Positions 1 to 6,976 of a stretch of DNA of 23,115 nucleotides are shown here, in pieces. A program made the position numbers and the translations under genes. The notes below the pieces were generated by a model. It was given only the letters and a program-made list of their open reading frames with translations, ran no database searches and was not told where the DNA came from. Every line of letters starts with the position of its first letter. Within the stretch, counting starts at the first letter, position 1. This stretch comes from an uncultured Collinsella sp. (GTDB taxonomy: Bacteria > Actinomycetota > Coriobacteriia > Coriobacteriales > Coriobacteriaceae), in assembly GCA_902489775.1 (NCBI GenBank), contig CABUBH010000032.1, forward strand, positions 1-23,115, read 5' to 3'.

Positions 1-1
1 C

Positions 2-622
2 CTTTGCATTGAGGACTGGAATGCGGTTGGTCCCCAACGCCTTCGCGAGCTCGTTTCCACGATGGCCGACACCGCGTTGGCGACGCGCTGCCATGTGGTG
101 CTGACGGCGAATGACATGCCGGGCGGCAGCGAAAGCGATCAGGCTGCTTTTGTGTCCGATCGTTTTGCCTGCGCGGTGAGCGTGGCGCCGGCGATTGCCG
201 AGCAGGGCGGCACATCGACAAAGGTCGCGCGCTATCTGGAATATCTCGCTGATGCGTTTGGAACGGCAGCGCCCACGCTGTCCGCCGCGGCGGCGAAGAT
301 GCTCGATGCTTACCGCTGGCCGCGCAACTATCTGCAGCTTCGCGAGGTCTCGGAACGACTGTATATATTGGTGGGGGCAGGCACGGTGGATCGCACCGTG
401 GCAGAGGAAGTGATCGCCCAAGAGGACGTGATTAAGACCGCAACTTTTGGCGCCCCGACACTCGAAAGCGACCTGTATATTCTGCGACCGCTGGCCGATA
501 CCGAGCGAGATATCGCGCATCTGGTTGTAGACCATCTCCACGGCAACCGAACCCGTGCGGCGGAGGTGCTGGGCATAAGCCGTACAACGCTGTGGCGCTT
601 GCTGAAGGACGATGACCGTTGA
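2..622 (+). CDS. NtrC/PrpR-like transcriptional regulator, C-terminal fragment
   Basis: The frame is open from the left edge of the window, so the real start lies upstream. An internal ATG at 62 has no good ribosome binding site and is unlikely to be the start. About 206 residues are visible. The first part resembles the end of the AAA+ region of sigma-54-type activators: a stretch ending VVLTAND, then a YRWPRNYLQLREV motif equivalent to the WPGNVRELRN motif of NtrC-like proteins. The last 40 residues form a Fis-type helix-turn-helix (GNRTRAAEVLGISRTTLWRLL). The family binds DNA as a regulator of catabolic or stress operons. The nucleotide-binding Walker A and sigma-54 contact loop are outside the window, so ATPase or sigma-54 dependence cannot be judged. 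Walker-B-like residues near the edge read LCIEDW, which is not the canonical DE order. The assignment to the fold is fairly sure; the target genes are unknown. Confidence 0.75.
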   Translation, partial: LCIEDWNAVGPQRLRELVSTMADTALATRCHVVLTANDMPGGSESDQAAFVSDRFACAVSVAPAIAEQGGTSTKVARYLEYLADAFGTAAPTLSAAAAKMLDAYRWPRNYLQLREVSERLYILVGAGTVDRTVAEEVIAQEDVIKTATFGAPTLESDLYILRPLADTERDIAHLVVDHLHGNRTRAAEVLGISRTTLWRLLKDDDR

Positions 623-706
623 GCGAGGCGCCCGTGACCGCGCGCGACGCGTGTGCTACAGTCCAAAGCGTTATTGTTTCGATTTGGTTACGGCGTGCGA
701 GGGCAT

Positions 707-1282
707 ATGGCTGAGACTTCAAAACCGAGCCGCAGAAGGCGGAGCGCCGCGCCGGTTAACCGACGCACAACATCGGTGACGTGGGGTAAGCACGCCTCGG
801 GGTTTGATGGCTCGTTCAAGCGCACTAAATACGGCTATCCTTCGGCAAGCGCCCGCTTGGCAATGCAGGCAGAGTCCTCACTGTGGGGCCGCAAACGCGT
901 GGTGGGCTCAAAGCTCAAGCACGACGGCACGCTTGGTTACATCAGCCGCGGGGCGGCTCGCCGCAGTGGGCTCAATCCTGCTGGTTGGCATCGTTATGTG
1001 CCGATCGTGGCCGTCGTTGCGGTGATCGTCATCGCGCTCGCAGCGCTCGGATATGCCGGCGGTGGCGCCAACTTGGACGCAGTGTTTAAATCGCCCGAGC
1101 TCGCGCATGCAGGCACAGAAGTTGTCGAGGGCGCTCAGACCCAGACGGGCGTCGCGCCCCAGCGCGGTATCGTCGCGGCGGCTTCCACCATCGCCGACGC
1201 TCAAAAGGACGAAGATAAGCAAGGCGACGACGCCGAAACGGCCCAGACGAACGAAACGACGACAACTCAAATATCAACATAG
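707..1282 (+). CDS. Hypothetical one-pass membrane protein
   Basis: A 191-residue protein that I do not recognise. I chose the ATG at 707 because a purine-rich GCGAGGG lies just before it. A GTG at 653 is in frame but would add residues with no recognisable character. The N-terminal 95 residues are basic (an RRRR cluster near residues 9-12 and many Lys/Arg), which suggests they stay in the cytoplasm. One hydrophobic segment at about residues 97-117 (YVPIVAVVAVIVIALAALGY) is a clear membrane helix. The remaining 75 residues are acidic and rich in Thr, Gln, Asp and Glu, probably disordered and extracellular. There is no lipobox or sorting signal. The gene begins 84 bases after the preceding regulator on the same strand and may be co-transcribed with it. 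No function is proposed. Confidence 0.6.
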   Translation: MAETSKPSRRRRSAAPVNRRTTSVTWGKHASGFDGSFKRTKYGYPSASARLAMQAESSLWGRKRVVGSKLKHDGTLGYISRGAARRSGLNPAGWHRYVPIVAVVAVIVIALAALGYAGGGANLDAVFKSPELAHAGTEVVEGAQTQTGVAPQRGIVAAASTIADAQKDEDKQGDDAETAQTNETTTTQIST

Positions 1283-1284
1283 CT

Positions 1285-1319
1285 TGCCGGCAGAAGGGGA
1301 CGTTCCTTTTCTGCCGGCA
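1285..1319. terminator. Hairpin between convergent genes
   Basis: An inverted repeat of 10 perfect base pairs (GCCGGCAGAA at 1286-1295 and its complement at 1309-1318), extended by one A-T pair, lies between the membrane-protein stop at 1282 and the nitroreductase stop at 1338. It is positioned to act on both converging transcripts. There is no long T-run on either side, so intrinsic termination would be weak. A repeated palindromic element is an alternative. Confidence 0.45.
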
Positions 1320-1337
1320 GTTTGGGACACTCCTGCG

Positions 1338-1859
1338 CTACTTGACGTACACCACGTTGTCGCGGCGCGGCTTTGCCTCGGGTAGCGTGTCCTCGGCGTA
1401 GCCCAGAATGCAGTGACCGACACCGCGCAGGCTGCCGTCGGCGGGCAGGCCCCAGCTGGCCAGCAGCTCCAGGCCCTCGGGCGAGTCAAAGACCTCATGC
1501 GCGCGGTGAATCCAGCACGAATCGACACCCAGTGCATAGGCGGCGTTGAGCAAGTTGCCCATGGCGAGCGAGCCGTCTTCCAGATGTGTGGGCACGCTGC
1601 GGTCAACCAGCACCACCACAACGGTCTTGGCGCCATAGAAGGGGTCGCTGTTGCTGCCCATGACCTGGGCGTTGAGCTGCGAGAGACGCTCGACGGTCGC
1701 GGGGTCGGTGACGGCGACAAACGTCACCGGCTGACGGCCCATGCCGCTCGGTGCATATTGGCCGGCTTCGATAATACGTGCAAGCTTTTCGGCCTCGACG
1801 GGACGATCGCTGTAGTTGCGGCAGCTGCGGCGGTGAATGAGTGCTTCGATAGTCTCCAT
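1338..1859 (-). CDS. Nitroreductase family flavoprotein
   Basis: A 173-residue member of the NADH oxidase/nitroreductase (FMN) fold, which reduces nitro compounds, quinones or similar acceptors with NAD(P)H in the cytoplasm. Visible family motifs are RRSCRNYSDRPV at residues 10-21 (FMN phosphate-binding arginines), APSGMGRQP at 37-45, and the helix GSLAMGNLLNAAYALGVDSCWI at 97-118, followed by the C-terminal GYAEDTLP segment. The length is normal for the short single-domain class. The start at 1859 is supported by AAGGAG six bases upstream; an in-frame ATG 32 codons further up lacks such a site. It faces the neighbouring membrane-protein gene and is transcribed alone. The true substrate cannot be told from sequence. 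The C-terminal KPRRDNVVYVK is typical of clostridial and coriobacterial members. Confidence 0.88.
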   Translation of the reverse strand: METIEALIHRRSCRNYSDRPVEAEKLARIIEAGQYAPSGMGRQPVTFVAVTDPATVERLSQLNAQVMGSNSDPFYGAKTVVVVLVDRSVPTHLEDGSLAMGNLLNAAYALGVDSCWIHRAHEVFDSPEGLELLASWGLPADGSLRGVGHCILGYAEDTLPEAKPRRDNVVYVK

Positions 1860-2153
1860 GGTGTCTCCTTGCGATGGCGTTGCAGATGCCCCGTTCATAC
1901 CCGTCGGGCTTAAACGATAGACGGTCAATTGCCCGGCCAAAAGGATAGATTCCAATTGGGAAAGTAGGTTTGCATAAAAGTACCTTCAGAATGTGACAAA
2001 CAAATGGGATGGTTAAACGTTTTATCCCGTCTACCCTGCGGTTTTTTACCACTTGCCTAAATGACGAACGCATAACCTCTGATAAAGGTTTTACTAAAGG
2101 AGCACCAACGTTTATCAATGCGCCGTGGTGGCGCCGGGCCAGGAGGTAACATC
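1860..2153. other. Divergent intergenic region, relatively AT-rich
   Basis: About 290 bases separate the divergent nitroreductase gene and the 96-residue gene, so promoters for both are expected here. I could not find a convincing -35/-10 pair for either. The only structure noticed is a 7-base inverted repeat (TGATAAA near 2080, TTTATCA near 2112) enclosing a purine-rich AAAGGAGC. This might hide or expose a ribosome-like site, but it is too short to rely on. Confidence 0.4.
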
Positions 2154-2444
2154 ATGTTCCAGGCTGGAGATGTCGTCGAGACCGATTTCGAAGGATTTCT
2201 GAAGCTGCTGCGTTCCAAGACGCGCGCTTTCGTGTCGATCAACGATCACGAGTACTACATCACGCACACCGATGGCTATTGGCGTGTTCAGGATTGCGAG
2301 GCCCTCAACGATAAGGGCCACTTTACTGACTGCTCCGAGCTGGTCAACACGGTCTGCGAGGTCGTCGAGCTGCCGTGGATTGCCGGCAAGAGCCTGCATG
2401 ACAGCTTCTCGGGCGCTACGGTCTATGAGGCCGTCGCCGCTTAA
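2154..2444 (+). CDS. Small hypothetical cytoplasmic protein, 96 residues
   Basis: The start ATG at 2154 follows AGGAGG at 2141-2146 with a seven-base spacer, a near-ideal site that rules out the longer in-frame start at 2118. The 96-residue product has no signal peptide or membrane segment and is acidic. It contains several aromatic residues in a DHEYYITHTDGYWRVQDCEA stretch (residues 31-50), and two Cys at 48 and 60 plus one at 68. The pattern suggests a small alpha/beta or beta-rich fold, but I do not recognise a family. It is a single transcription unit closed by a strong terminator 27 bases after the stop. This own-promoter, own-terminator arrangement with good codon usage supports a real, independently expressed gene. 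Function unknown. Confidence 0.75.
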   Translation: MFQAGDVVETDFEGFLKLLRSKTRAFVSINDHEYYITHTDGYWRVQDCEALNDKGHFTDCSELVNTVCEVVELPWIAGKSLHDSFSGATVYEAVAA

Positions 2445-2470
2445 CGGGCGATAAAACCCGATTTTCACGT

Positions 2471-2506
2471 GACCGCTGGCGCTGCCCCCGCGCCGGCGGT
2501 CTTTTT
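2471..2506 (+). terminator. Rho-independent terminator of the 96-residue gene
   Basis: A 12-base-pair stem (GACCGCTGGCGC with its complement, one G-T wobble) with a seven-base loop is followed directly by TTTTT at 2502-2506. It stands 27 bases after the stop codon of the upstream gene and has the full form of an intrinsic terminator. Confidence 0.92.
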
Positions 2507-2549
2507 CTGCCGATAGGCCATAAAAGTGCAAGCATTTGCGGAGAGCCTG

Positions 2550-2578
2550 TTGACGATAGTCAAAACTCGGACTAATCT
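2550..2578 (+). promoter_or_regulatory. Promoter of the marR-ABC operon
   Basis: TTGACG at 2550-2555 and TAATCT at 2573-2578 are separated by exactly 17 bases, a near-consensus housekeeping-sigma promoter. The -35 box is half of a perfect palindrome, TTGAC-GATA-GTCAA (2550-2563). Transcription would start near 2585, about 40 bases before the MarR start codon. Confidence 0.75.
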
Positions 2579-2607
2579 AGAGATACAAAATTGGTCAAAA
2601 ATCGGAC
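2559..2607 (+). promoter_or_regulatory. Direct-repeat operator candidate for the MarR regulator
   Basis: Two 14-base copies, GTCAAAACTCGGAC (2559-2572) and GTCAAAAATCGGAC (2594-2607), match at 13 of 14 positions and are 35 bases apart. The first fills the promoter spacer; the second covers the start of the transcript. This layout suits repression by the MarR protein encoded immediately downstream. Binding by that protein is inferred. Confidence 0.55.
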
Positions 2608-2625
2608 AATCGAATGGTGGGATAG

Positions 2626-3126
2626 ATGAATAGTGCGGTTACGCTGGTCGACTTCGACCGGTTGCTCAATGGACTCGACCATATCTATTCGGAGTTCTCG
2701 CGCGCCTGCGGTCTTTCGGACTGCGCTTACTGGATGCTCGTCGATACCAGCACGGCGGGTGGCAGTATTGCCGTAAGCCGTCTGACAAGCGAATGGTTCT
2801 ACAGCAAGCAGACCATCAACTCGGCCATTAAAACCTTGACGGCGCGGGACTTTGCAACGTTGGAGTTTGCCGAAGGCAGCCGTAAGAACAAGGTTGTGCG
2901 TTTGACCGAAGCGGGCATGCGGTTTGCCGAGCGTTATGCGCTGCCGGCACTCAAGGCCGAGCAGCGAGCCTTTGGCGCGCTTGAGCCGTGTGAGCAACGC
3001 GAAATCATGCGCCTAATCGGAAAATTTTCCCATGCGCTCGGCGATGAGTGCGATGCCTTTAAGCAGCATATCGCTGCCGAGAGCCAGGCCGAGAATCAAG
3101 GTGAGGGGGAGTCGTGCGACTCTTAA
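2626..3126 (+). CDS. MarR-family transcriptional regulator
   Basis: A 166-residue protein with the MarR winged-helix plan. A helical N-terminus (residues 6-38) is followed by a helix-turn-helix around residues 48-72 (SRLTSEWFYSKQTINSAIKTL), a wing with basic tip (EGSRKNKVVRLTEAG, 83-97), and a long C-terminal dimerisation helix pair. MarR proteins are usually dimeric repressors that leave DNA on binding small aromatic or toxic ligands. The coding region overlaps the next gene by 13 bases, so translation is probably coupled. A strong promoter with direct repeats lies just upstream, fitting autoregulation of the whole operon. The ribosome binding site is poor (GGTGGG), which would keep regulator levels low. 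The acidic Gln/Glu-rich tail after residue 150 is variable in this family. The inducer cannot be inferred. Confidence 0.88.
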   Translation: MNSAVTLVDFDRLLNGLDHIYSEFSRACGLSDCAYWMLVDTSTAGGSIAVSRLTSEWFYSKQTINSAIKTLTARDFATLEFAEGSRKNKVVRLTEAGMRFAERYALPALKAEQRAFGALEPCEQREIMRLIGKFSHALGDECDAFKQHIAAESQAENQGEGESCDS

Positions 3127-4850
3127 TGAGGTTTATGAAGCCGTATCGCAGGCTTGTCGCGGTGACGTTGTTGGTGCTGCTAATCGACAACGTTGGCACA
3201 CTGCTGGTACCCACGATGTTGGCGAACATGGTCAACACCGGTATCACCACGGGCGATGTCGACTACATTTTGCGCAACGGTCTCTACATGCTTATCGCGA
3301 CCGGCATGGCCAGCGGCGGCGCGGTGTTGGGCTGCTATCTTTCGGCGTGCCTGGCCGCCAACGTGGCCTGCGATATCCGCAATGCCGTGTACGACAAGTC
3401 GCTCGAGCTGTCTGCCAGTGACTTTGAGCGCTTTGGCACGGGTTCGATGATCACGCGCTCGCTCAACGACATCAACGTGATTCAGCAAGCTGTCCTTCAG
3501 ACGATTCAGCTGGTGCTGCCGGTACCGTTCTTGGCCGTGGCGGGCATCATCTTTGCCTGGTTTATCGATCCTGCCATGGGCACGCTGCTGGGCGTGGTCG
3601 TTGCGATCGTGCTGGTAGCGGCGGTCTTTACGGTGGCTAACGCCGCGCCGATTTTTATGCGCCTGCAAAGCTTTATCGACCGCATGAACGTGGTGCTGCG
3701 CGAGAACATCGTGGGCGTGCGCGTCATCCGCGCATTTAACAAGGAGCGCCACGAGGAGCAGCGCCTGGACGAGGTGTTTAGCGATTACGCGGCCAACGCC
3801 ATCAAGGTCAACCACCTGTTTGTGGGTCTCGACAGCTCCAGCTTCTTTTTGATGAACATCGCCGAGGTGGCGGTGCTGTGGGTGGGCGGCAACCGCGTGG
3901 GCGTCCACGCCATGCAAATCGGCAGCATCTCGGCCGTGCTGGAGTACGCGATCTTGATCCTGTTCTTTGTGATGATGGCGCAGATGGTGATTCTGACGCT
4001 TCCGCGCGCCGCGGCGTGCCTCAACCGCGCGCAACAGGTGCTCGAAATCGAGCCGAGCATCGTGGACGGCAAGGCAACGCTGGGCGACGGGGCGCCTGAG
4101 TCCGCAGATGGTGCCGACGCGGTTGCCGTGTTCGACCATATGTCGTTCCGTTTTGACGATGCCGACGAGGACACCCTGTGCGACCTGAGCTTTGCCTGTC
4201 GCCGTGGCCAGACCACGGCGATTGTAGGCTCAACGGGCTCGGGCAAGTCAACGGTGGCCAAGCTCTTGTTGCGTTTCCACGATGCCACGAAGGGCGCCAT
4301 TCGCCTGAATGGCATCGATCTGCGCGACCTTTCGCAAGGTGAGATTCGCGGGCATATCGCTTACGTGCCGCAGAAGGCGTGGCTGTTCTCGGGTACGGTG
4401 GCGAGCAACCTGCGCTTTGGCAACGAGGGCGCGACCGAGGCTGACATGCTCCATGCGCTGGAGGTTGCCCAGAGCACCTTTGTGCTCGATCAGCCCCAGG
4501 GGCTCGATACTCCGGTATCCCAGGGCGGCACGAACTTCTCGGGCGGTCAGCGCCAGCGCCTGGCGATCGCCCGCGCACTCATGAAGCATGCCGATCTATA
4601 TATCTTCGATGACAGTTTTTCGGCCCTGGACTTTAAGACCGATGCCGCCCTGCGCCATGCGCTGCAGGACGAGACGCGCGACGCCGCGGTGCTCATCATC
4701 GCGCAGCGCATCTCGACGATTCTGCACGCCGACCAGATTGTCGTGCTCAAGGATGGCGAGGTCGTGGGCTTGGGCACGCACGAGGAACTTATGGAAACCT
4801 GCGAGGTGTACCGCGCCATCGCGGAATCGCAAATGAAGGGAGGTGAGTAG
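3114..4850 (+). CDS. ABC exporter half-transporter, degenerate-site subunit
   Basis: A 578-residue type IV ABC exporter half, with six membrane helices in residues 1-310 and a nucleotide-binding domain after about residue 345. The GTG start at 3114 has GAGGGGGAG upstream and lies inside the end of marR. Motifs: Walker A GSTGSGKST at 372-380, a Q-loop in YVPQKAWLFSG, a canonical SGGQ signature at 476-479, and Walker B YIFDD. The catalytic glutamate position is Asp (residue 500), and the switch histidine is Gln (residue 531, IIAQRIST). Loss of both residues is the mark of the non-hydrolysing site in heterodimeric exporters such as TM287/288 or BmrCD. The partner gene follows after one base. The likely role is ATP-driven export of drugs, lipids or peptides from the membrane; the substrate is unknown. 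MarR linkage favours a multidrug or toxic-compound role. Confidence 0.93.
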   Translation: MRLLMRFMKPYRRLVAVTLLVLLIDNVGTLLVPTMLANMVNTGITTGDVDYILRNGLYMLIATGMASGGAVLGCYLSACLAANVACDIRNAVYDKSLELSASDFERFGTGSMITRSLNDINVIQQAVLQTIQLVLPVPFLAVAGIIFAWFIDPAMGTLLGVVVAIVLVAAVFTVANAAPIFMRLQSFIDRMNVVLRENIVGVRVIRAFNKERHEEQRLDEVFSDYAANAIKVNHLFVGLDSSSFFLMNIAEVAVLWVGGNRVGVHAMQIGSISAVLEYAILILFFVMMAQMVILTLPRAAACLNRAQQVLEIEPSIVDGKATLGDGAPESADGADAVAVFDHMSFRFDDADEDTLCDLSFACRRGQTTAIVGSTGSGKSTVAKLLLRFHDATKGAIRLNGIDLRDLSQGEIRGHIAYVPQKAWLFSGTVASNLRFGNEGATEADMLHALEVAQSTFVLDQPQGLDTPVSQGGTNFSGGQRQRLAIARALMKHADLYIFDDSFSALDFKTDAALRHALQDETRDAAVLIIAQRISTILHADQIVVLKDGEVVGLGTHEELMETCEVYRAIAESQMKGGE

Positions 4851-4851
4851 C

Positions 4852-6864
4852 ATGACCGGGGAGCTCAAGAAACGCAGCGACGCTATCGATGCCGTCGCTG
4901 TGGACGCGGTCGAAGCGGTCGAGCAGGCTGCCGCGCCGACCGAGCTGGATGACGTTGCCAAGGCCGCGGCCGAGCGTGAGGCTCGCCGCCAAGCGCTGTA
5001 CGAGGAAAACGAGCGTGCCGAGGACGAGCGTGCCCGCGCGGAAGCAGAGCGCATGCGCGATGTGGACGACGAGGATGAGGACGAGACGCCCCGCGACACC
5101 TGGGCGACGGTGCGCCGCCTGTGGAGCGAAGCCGCCGGCGACCATTGGCGCTTCTATATCGTGTTCGCGAGCATCGTGTTCTATGTCATCTTTAACACCG
5201 CGGCGCCGGCTTACAGCGCCCGCGTGATCGATGAGCTGTGGGGGCACATGAAGCTGACGTTTGCCAACAACACTACCTTCAGCATTACCTGGGAGAATTG
5301 CGGCAGGACCATCTTCATCTACTTTATGATCTGGACCGCCGCCGCCTCGTTCTACGCACTCCAGAGCTTTTTGATGTCGAGCGTTGCCGAGCGCCTCAAC
5401 CTGCGCCTACGCAACCGCATCGCACAAAAGCTCAACCGTCTGCCGCTTGCCTACTTTGACGCGCATCGTCCCGGCGAGGTCGTCAGCCGTGCGACCAACG
5501 ACTTGGACAAGATGTCCGAGAGCATGCAGCGCGGCTTGCTGCAGCTTCTGGTGTCAATCGGTACCGTGGTGGGCGCCGTGAGCGTGATGTTCGTGTTTAG
5601 TGTGCCGCTCACGCTTGTATTTTTGTTCTTTACGGCGCTTTCGCTGCTGGTGACGAAGGTCGTTTCGCGCCGCACGCACGATGTGACGGGCGAGCGCCAG
5701 GAGTGGGTGTCCAAGATTACGAGCGCGGTCGAGGAAGGCTACTCGGGCCGTCTGGTAATCCGTGCGTTTAACCGCGAGCGCCAGAGCTCTGCCGAGGTGC
5801 ACGAGGCTTCGAAGGAGCTGGCGCGCGTGAGCACCAAGGCCGACTTTATGATTAACGCCGTCGGTCCCGCAGTGCGCTTTATCGGCCGCTTGGCGCAAAT
5901 CGTGATTGCGCTTGTGGGCTGCAGTATGTTGGTTGCCGGGCATATGACCGTCGGCGTGTTCCAGGCGTTCTTCCAGTTTATCTACGAGGCATCCGAGCCC
6001 ATGACGCAGCTGTCGTTTACCTTTAACTCGCTGCAGAGCGCGCTGGCGAGCGCCGAGCGCGTGTTCGACCTGCTCGACGAGCCCGAGATGGAAGCCGATC
6101 CGTTGCCGGCGGCCGCCGCCAAGCTGCCGGGCAAGGTGGAGGGCCGTGTTGCCTTTGAACACGTGCGTTTTGGCTATGCGCCCGACAAGCCGCTCATGCG
6201 CGACGTGTCGTTTGCCGCCGAGCCGGGCCAAAAGATCGCGGTGGTGGGAACCACGGGCGCGGGCAAGACCACGCTCATCAATCTGCTCATGCGCTTCTAC
6301 GAGATCGACGGTGGTCGCATTACCCTTGACGGTGTGGACACGAGCCGCATGGATCGCGGCGAGCTGCGCCAGCAGTTTGGCATGGTGTTGCAGGACGCCT
6401 GGCTGTTCGATGGCACCATTGCCGAGAACATCGCCTACGGCTGTCCCGAGGCAACGCGTGAGGAGATTGTCGCGGCCGCACGTGCCGCTCAGGTCGACTT
6501 CTTTGTGCGCACTATGCCGCAGGGCTACGACACGCGTGTGGCTAACGATGCCGAGAGCATCAGCCAAGGCCAACGTCAGCTGCTGACCATCGCGCGCGTG
6601 CTGCTCAACAACCCGGCGATCCTCATCCTGGACGAGGCGACGTCGAGCGTGGACACGCGCACCGAGCTCGCCATCGGCCGTGCTATGGATGCGCTCATGC
6701 GCGGGCGCACGAGCTTTGTGATCGCGCATCGCTTGTCGACAATCGTGGATGCCGACCTGATCCTGGTTATGGACCACGGCAACATTATCGAGCAGGGTAC
6801 GCACAAGGAGCTGCTGGCTGCCGAGGGCGCCTATGCCGACCTCTACCTAAGCCAGTTCGCATAA
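4852..6864 (+). CDS. ABC exporter half-transporter, catalytically competent subunit
   Basis: A 670-residue partner of the preceding half-transporter. The ATG at 4852 is chosen over a GTG at 4843 because GGAGG at 4839-4843 is correctly spaced from it. The first 85 residues are an unusual charged extension: Ala/Glu/Arg-rich, strongly predicted coiled-coil, ending in a run of Asp/Glu (DVDDEDEDE). Six membrane helices follow (about 105-385), then the ATPase domain: Walker A GTTGAGKTT at 466-474, Walker B ILILDE with the catalytic Glu at 595, and the switch His at 626 (IAHRLST). Its signature reads SQGQ (571-574) instead of SGGQ. In a heterodimer this altered signature would face the degenerate Walker site of the first subunit, so the two genes complement each other's defects. 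It forms the third cistron of the marR operon, one base after the second. Confidence 0.93.
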   Translation: MTGELKKRSDAIDAVAVDAVEAVEQAAAPTELDDVAKAAAEREARRQALYEENERAEDERARAEAERMRDVDDEDEDETPRDTWATVRRLWSEAAGDHWRFYIVFASIVFYVIFNTAAPAYSARVIDELWGHMKLTFANNTTFSITWENCGRTIFIYFMIWTAAASFYALQSFLMSSVAERLNLRLRNRIAQKLNRLPLAYFDAHRPGEVVSRATNDLDKMSESMQRGLLQLLVSIGTVVGAVSVMFVFSVPLTLVFLFFTALSLLVTKVVSRRTHDVTGERQEWVSKITSAVEEGYSGRLVIRAFNRERQSSAEVHEASKELARVSTKADFMINAVGPAVRFIGRLAQIVIALVGCSMLVAGHMTVGVFQAFFQFIYEASEPMTQLSFTFNSLQSALASAERVFDLLDEPEMEADPLPAAAAKLPGKVEGRVAFEHVRFGYAPDKPLMRDVSFAAEPGQKIAVVGTTGAGKTTLINLLMRFYEIDGGRITLDGVDTSRMDRGELRQQFGMVLQDAWLFDGTIAENIAYGCPEATREEIVAAARAAQVDFFVRTMPQGYDTRVANDAESISQGQRQLLTIARVLLNNPAILILDEATSSVDTRTELAIGRAMDALMRGRTSFVIAHRLSTIVDADLILVMDHGNIIEQGTHKELLAAEGAYADLYLSQFA

Positions 6865-6865
6865 G

Positions 6866-6894
6866 GTGACATGGGGGGCAGTCCCGCATGTCAC
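6866..6894. repeat. Short palindromic (REP-like) element
   Basis: GTGACATG at 6866-6873 is matched by CATGTCAC at 6887-6894, with an inner GGG...CCC that extends the hairpin around a single bulged base. It begins two bases after the ABC operon stop and lies just before the terminator. It may be an anti-decay hairpin or one copy of a dispersed palindromic family. Only one copy is in this window. Confidence 0.45.
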
Positions 6895-6903
6895 ATCGAA
6901 AAG

Positions 6904-6940
6904 AAGGCGTGCCGGGGGCGGATTTCCCGGCGCGCCTTTT
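6904..6940 (+). terminator. Terminator of the marR-ABC operon
   Basis: A 13-base-pair stem (AAGGCGTGCCGGG with its complement, one wobble) and nine-base loop end in TTTT at 6937-6940. It sits 40 bases after the second ABC gene and may also stop the convergent cysE transcript, since the upstream side carries an A-rich stretch. Confidence 0.85.
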
Positions 6941-6976
6941 GTGTTGGCGTTCATGCTGTGGCGGTTGTCCGCGGCC

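Noticed and set aside
653..706. LQSKAL peptide shared in translation by 656-673 and 10083-10100
   Set aside because: All six codons differ, which looked like coding conservation, but a six-residue match among six-frame translations of this length is expected by chance.
2015..2027. Identical 13-mer AAACGTTTTATCC at 2015-2027 and 8656-8668
   Set aside because: Both are in AT-rich intergenic DNA, but several chance 13-base matches are expected in a window of this size, and positions relative to promoters do not agree.
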